NCBI GenBank assembly: GCA_021799325.1
Contig: JAJZAS010000059.1
Location: 1-8,369 of the forward strand
Direction of reading: 5' to 3'
Source: Bacillota bacterium
Lineage (GTDB): Bacteria > Bacillota > Bacilli > Alicyclobacillales > SLC66
Length of the DNA: 8,369 nucleotides
The number at the start of each line of letters is the position of its first letter. Position 1 is the stretch's first letter. The position numbers and the translations under genes were made by a program. Below the pieces are notes generated by a model that worked only from the letters and a program-made list of their open reading frames with translations, was not told where the DNA came from and ran no database searches. This document shows, in pieces, positions 5,933 to 8,369 of this stretch.

Positions 5933-6457
5933 TTACACAAAAACATCATGGAGATCAATTTCGAGATCATCAAAGATGCTGATTCTTATTCGATCTTCTT
6001 TGTCATAAACTTGTGGTTCGGGAAACACATTATCAGCAAACTGGTACACTTCCACGGTAAGATTCATAGGGTCTACCAACCAACATTCCTTTACTCCAGA
6101 GATTCGGTATCGTCTTAATTTAACCGTTCGATCTTTTTTGCCTGTGGAAGGGGAAATCACCTCCATCACCACATCAGGGACACCTAGACAACCTTTTTCT
6201 TGAATCTTGGAGGGGGTACATATGATGGTGATGTCTGGTTCGACGTAATTGCCATTTTCCTCTTCGTCCAACCAAACTCCGAACGGGGCCACAAACACTT
6301 TGCATGTTTTTCCTTTTAAATAAGTATGGATGCTGGAAAATAAATTTCCAACGATGCGTTGATGATCCGATGTAGGCGGTGGTGACATATCGTAGATGAT
6401 ACCCTCAATCCGCTCCCATCGTTCTAATTCTGAATGATCCGTTTGGTTGGCGTGCAT
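5933..6457 (-). CDS. Uma2-family (DUF820) putative endonuclease
   Basis: A 174-residue protein of the Uma2/DUF820 family, which has a PD-(D/E)XK nuclease-like fold. Visible family signatures are WERIEGIIYDMSPPPTSDHQRI (14-35), APFGVWLD (57-64), YVEPDITIIC (71-80), VPDVVMEVISPST (93-105) and YRISGVKECWLVDP (117-130). D75, E99 and K113 are the likely active-site residues. The N-terminus is a little shorter than usual because the typical Y-xx-DYL lead-in is reduced. Family members are abundant in cyanobacteria and some Firmicutes and often occur in accessory DNA; their biological role is unknown. A clear ribosome binding site, AGAGGGG (complement of 6464-6470), lies 6 bases before the ATG. The gene has no partner and is convergent with hutD. 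Nuclease activity is inferred from the fold only. Confidence 0.85.
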   Translation of the reverse strand: MHANQTDHSELERWERIEGIIYDMSPPPTSDHQRIVGNLFSSIHTYLKGKTCKVFVAPFGVWLDEEENGNYVEPDITIICTPSKIQEKGCLGVPDVVMEVISPSTGKKDRTVKLRRYRISGVKECWLVDPMNLTVEVYQFADNVFPEPQVYDKEDRIRISIFDDLEIDLHDVFV

Positions 6458-6530
6458 GACGTTCCCCTCTTATTCTAGTCATCGTTCCCACTCGTCCAAT
6501 TTGTCCTGCGCAATCTTGCCGCTCGTGATT

Positions 6531-6570
6531 GTCTCCCACCATCCCGGCTAACGCCTGGATGGTGGGAGAC
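6531..6570. repeat. Perfect 14-bp inverted repeat (hairpin) between two leftward genes
   Basis: GTCTCCCACCATCC (6531-6544) is exactly complementary to GGATGGTGGGAGAC (6557-6570), with a 12-base loop. It lies about 15 bases beyond the stop of the leftward DsrE-like gene and upstream of the Uma2 gene. On the minus strand the stem is followed by AATCAC, with no T-run. On the plus strand it is followed by TTTATG, a poor T-run. It may still end or stabilise the DsrE-like mRNA, but it is not a textbook terminator. Confidence 0.8.
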
Positions 6571-6585
6571 TTTATGTCGTATGAC

Positions 6586-6918
6586 TTAAAACACCATCGG
6601 TACATAGCCTTCATTGAGATAATCAGAAACCAATTTGCCTACGTATTGAGTGTCGATGCCAAGGAGCGAGAGTTTTTCGGTGACTCCATTATTGTCTGAA
6701 ACAAATTTACAGGCGACTGGAGGTTGTTGTTCGGCGAGTTCAGCGACATAACCCTGCACCTCTTCGTCCTCCGCCAATAATGTTTCAAAAGGACCGAAAA
6801 AGCAAATTTTTACTTCACTCAGCCATTCGTTTTTTAGCGCATTGGTGGCATATAAAATCCCTGTCATCGCTTTTTCCTTTTCCGCTGTGGATAAGATGAT
6901 CAGCACTTTTGTATCCAT
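6586..6918 (-). CDS. DsrE-like sulfur-relay family protein
   Basis: A 110-residue protein with the DsrE/DsrF-like fold pattern. VLIILSTAEKEKA (5-17) is the first strand and loop, TGILYATNAL (19-28) a helix, and VKICFFGPFETLLAED (36-51) the second strand. Then come PPVACKFVSDNNG (66-78) and YVGKLVSDYLNEGYVPMVF (92-110). The ACK cysteine (C70) is where related proteins carry their reactive cysteine, and C39 is a second one. The conserved ending GYVPMVF is typical of the small stand-alone members seen in archaea and Firmicutes. Such proteins are thought to take part in sulfur transfer or redox chemistry, but the role of this branch is unknown. The start at 6918 has AAAGGTGAT (complement of 6925-6933) at good spacing; an upstream in-frame ATG at 6978 lies in the promoter. 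It is divergent from jetA. Confidence 0.75.
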   Translation of the reverse strand: MDTKVLIILSTAEKEKAMTGILYATNALKNEWLSEVKICFFGPFETLLAEDEEVQGYVAELAEQQPPVACKFVSDNNGVTEKLSLLGIDTQYVGKLVSDYLNEGYVPMVF

Positions 6919-6963
6919 AGGATCATCACCTTTCAGGGCATTTGAAGTCATAGGTATCAAATC

Positions 6964-6980
6964 ACTTGACTTCCTCAAGT
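6964..6980. repeat. Inverted repeat at the DsrE-gene promoter start
   Basis: ACTTGA (6964-6969) and TCAAGT (6975-6980) form a perfect inverted repeat separated by five bases. It overlaps the -10 box and the predicted transcript start of the leftward promoter, a position typical of repressor operators. It could also fold as a short hairpin at the 5' end of the mRNA. Confidence 0.5.
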
Positions 6981-7006
6981 ATATGCTTACCTTTTGTAAG
7001 GATCAA
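6978..7006 (-). promoter_or_regulatory. Sigma-A-like promoter of the DsrE-like gene
   Basis: On the minus strand TTGATC (complement of 7001-7006), a 17-base spacer and TATACT (complement of 6978-6983) match four and five of the six consensus bases. The predicted transcript begins near 6971, giving a leader of about 54 bases to the ATG at 6918. Reading starts well beyond the promoter, which supports the shorter start. Confidence 0.6.
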
Positions 7007-7014
7007 TCTGTAGC

Positions 7015-7048
7015 AACAAAATTTTGTTCCGGATATCAGGTGTATAAT
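7015..7048 (+). promoter_or_regulatory. jetA promoter with 14-bp palindrome over the -35 region
   Basis: TATAAT at 7043-7048 is a perfect -10 box, directly preceded by TG (7041-7042). With a 17-base spacer the -35 position (7020-7025) falls inside AACAAAATTTTGTT (7015-7028), a perfect 14-bp palindrome. The -35 sequence itself is poor, so the promoter may be weak, activated, or repressed by a dimer bound to the palindrome. The leader from about 7055 to ATG 7098 is some 43 bases. Confidence 0.6.
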
Positions 7049-7097
7049 GAAAAATATAGAATCCACAATGGTTGATAGGGAGCATGTCATATACGTG

Positions 7098-8369
7098 ATG
7101 CAATTATTTGATGTGGTGCCTGAAGGGTTATTCCTGTTGCTAACCGGTATCAATAAAAGACTCTATGCAGAAGCGCTTCTGCTTCTCTATGAATATGTGC
7201 AAACCGAGCGCTTTGGCATTCGCTATGAAGTGGTGAGGGATCTCTTGCAGGAAATGTTAGAAACCAGACAGGAACTTGGAGAAACGATCGATTCACTGAG
7301 CGATGATGACGATGAGTTGGCACCTTCAGACCCCACCCAACTGAGCATGGAGGATGCGGCCAGAATCCAGGCCAACACGATGTTGCGGCGGCTCGAACGG
7401 TTAGCGTGGATTGACGTGGAGGTCCGCGCCCAGTTTGAGCGTTTTATCGTACTTCCCCATTACGCCAGTCGGATCATAGGCGTAATTAAAGAGCTGTGTG
7501 AGGACAGAACCGTGGAATACCAGCGCTTTGCATTCCTTATCTATCAGTCGCTCACAGGAGAGGGGGCAAAGTTGCAGCCGTATTCCGCAGTCCTTGGCGC
7601 TGCCGATGTCAGCCGCCAGTTTCGTCAGGAACTTACCGTGCTTTATAACAACATGAAGCATCACATGGAACAGATTGTTCAGCAAAAGTCTATAAAAGAG
7701 GTGCTGGATCACCATTTTGACCATTATAAATCACAAATTATTGATAAGAGTTATCACCGATTAAAAACCTCAGACCATGTGGCCCGCTACCGAATTCACA
7801 TCCTAAATACCGTTCAAACGTGGCTGCTGGATGCCGAAAAATTACAGGAGACGGTACTTGACGGGTTGAAAAGCGGTTTGCATAAAACACAAGAAGAAGC
7901 CTTAAAAACCGTAAAAGAAGGCCTTTTTTTCATTGATGAGACGTTTTCTGGTCTTGAGGAAATTTTTTATCAAATCGACGTTCGCCACAATCAGTATTTG
8001 CGTTCCTCTTATGACCGCGCCCGTTATCTGAGTCAACAAAATGAAGGCATGGATCAGCAACTGGCGATGATTTTGGAGCAGCTTTCATCAGGGTATCCCA
8101 CAGATGGCTTGGGCAATCTTTTTTCGCTTTGGCAATTGAGGTCACTATCCGAACAGTCACTTTTGCCATCTAGGCGCAAACGGGCACCGCATCAGCCGGA
8201 AATGCATGTGAAGACGGAATTGCCAGAAGCAGTGCTGGCGGAATTGCGGACAAAAAACATCGAGCGGATTCGCAGCGCTATTACCCGGCAAAAAATTGAA
8301 GCCTATGTGTTCAGTCAAATGGGAGATCGGACGAGCATGGAACTGGAAGAACTGGTGCCGCAAAGTGCC
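7098..8369 (+). CDS. jetA: Wadjet defence protein JetA, N-terminal 424 residues
   Basis: The frame is open from ATG 7098 to the last base, giving 424 residues of a protein usually about 470-500 aa, so it is cut by the window edge. The start MQLFDVVPEGLFLLLTGINKRLYAEALLLLYEY is the conserved N-terminal winged-helix region of JetA. An acidic linker (65-78) and LRRLERLAWIDVEV...FIVLPHYASRII (97-126) follow. Then come HHFDHYKSQIIDKSYHRLKTSDHVARYR (205-232), long helical segments (240-330) and a further conserved-looking helix IERIRSAITRQKIEAYV (388-404). JetA is the kleisin-like (MukF-like) subunit of the SMC-type JetABC complex. With the nuclease JetD, that complex recognises and cleaves closed circular plasmids. 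jetB, jetC and jetD should follow to the right. AGGGAG (7077-7082) is rather far from the ATG (15 bases); GTG 7095 and ATG 7068 are in-frame alternatives, but 7098 fits the family N-terminus. Confidence 0.85.
   Translation, partial: MQLFDVVPEGLFLLLTGINKRLYAEALLLLYEYVQTERFGIRYEVVRDLLQEMLETRQELGETIDSLSDDDDELAPSDPTQLSMEDAARIQANTMLRRLERLAWIDVEVRAQFERFIVLPHYASRIIGVIKELCEDRTVEYQRFAFLIYQSLTGEGAKLQPYSAVLGAADVSRQFRQELTVLYNNMKHHMEQIVQQKSIKEVLDHHFDHYKSQIIDKSYHRLKTSDHVARYRIHILNTVQTWLLDAEKLQETVLDGLKSGLHKTQEEALKTVKEGLFFIDETFSGLEEIFYQIDVRHNQYLRSSYDRARYLSQQNEGMDQQLAMILEQLSSGYPTDGLGNLFSLWQLRSLSEQSLLPSRRKRAPHQPEMHVKTELPEAVLAELRTKNIERIRSAITRQKIEAYVFSQMGDRTSMELEELVPQSA

Noticed and set aside
6472..6499. TTGGAC-N16-TAGAAT as a promoter for the leftward Uma2 gene
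   Set aside because: The predicted transcript start would fall within the ribosome binding site AGAGGGG, leaving too short a leader.
7068..7097. In-frame ATG at 7068 as jetA start
   Set aside because: No ribosome binding site precedes it, and the added residues (MVDREHVIYV) are not part of the JetA N-terminus as I know it. It cannot be fully excluded.
7401..8363. Leftward open frames opposite jetA
   Set aside because: They are antisense to a continuous 424-codon frame with recognisable JetA motifs and have no ribosome binding sites or family resemblance.

Overview
The window looks like a chromosomal segment of an endospore-forming member of the Bacillales (Firmicutes). Support comes from strong purine-rich ribosome binding sites, sigma-A-like promoters, and Bacillus-type genes: a YunD-like nucleotidase, endonuclease III, a YgzB-family protein and a GerA-type spore germination protein. 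Base composition is moderate, with AT-rich stretches only between accessory genes. Alicyclobacillaceae or a relative is possible, but this cannot be settled by eye.

Left part (1-2768) looks like ordinary core genome. It holds the 3' end of an HD-domain phosphohydrolase gene, a YunD-like 5'-nucleotidase/metallophosphatase starting at TTG, and nth, all reading right and probably co-transcribed. A ygzB-like gene converges on them. The nth transcript seems to end at a hairpin-plus-T-run terminator that lies inside the ygzB coding region.

Middle part (2786-5884) marks a switch to accessory DNA. A GerA-family gene is cut off just before its last membrane segments, may also be frameshifted near its 5' end, and has no B or C partner here; it is probably dead. 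Right behind it sits a two-gene toxin-antitoxin operon, a Phd/YefM-like antitoxin overlapping a RelE/ParE-like toxin by ATGA, and then an orphan hutD/ves-like gene. The toxin-antitoxin promoter and the hutD promoter carry the same palindrome, TTTGTACAAA, at the same distance from the -10 box. This suggests that one regulator, possibly the antitoxin, controls both.

Right part (5933-8369) holds a leftward Uma2-family putative nuclease, a leftward DsrE-like protein, and, divergent from these, the first 424 codons of jetA, the kleisin-like first gene of a Wadjet (JetABCD) plasmid-defence operon that runs off the window. With the toxin-antitoxin pair and Uma2, this resembles the edge of a defence island. 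Wadjet itself is a described system. The less expected parts are the shared operator, the palindrome over the jetA promoter and the broken germination gene. No tRNA, rRNA, CRISPR array, transposase or phage integrase was seen.
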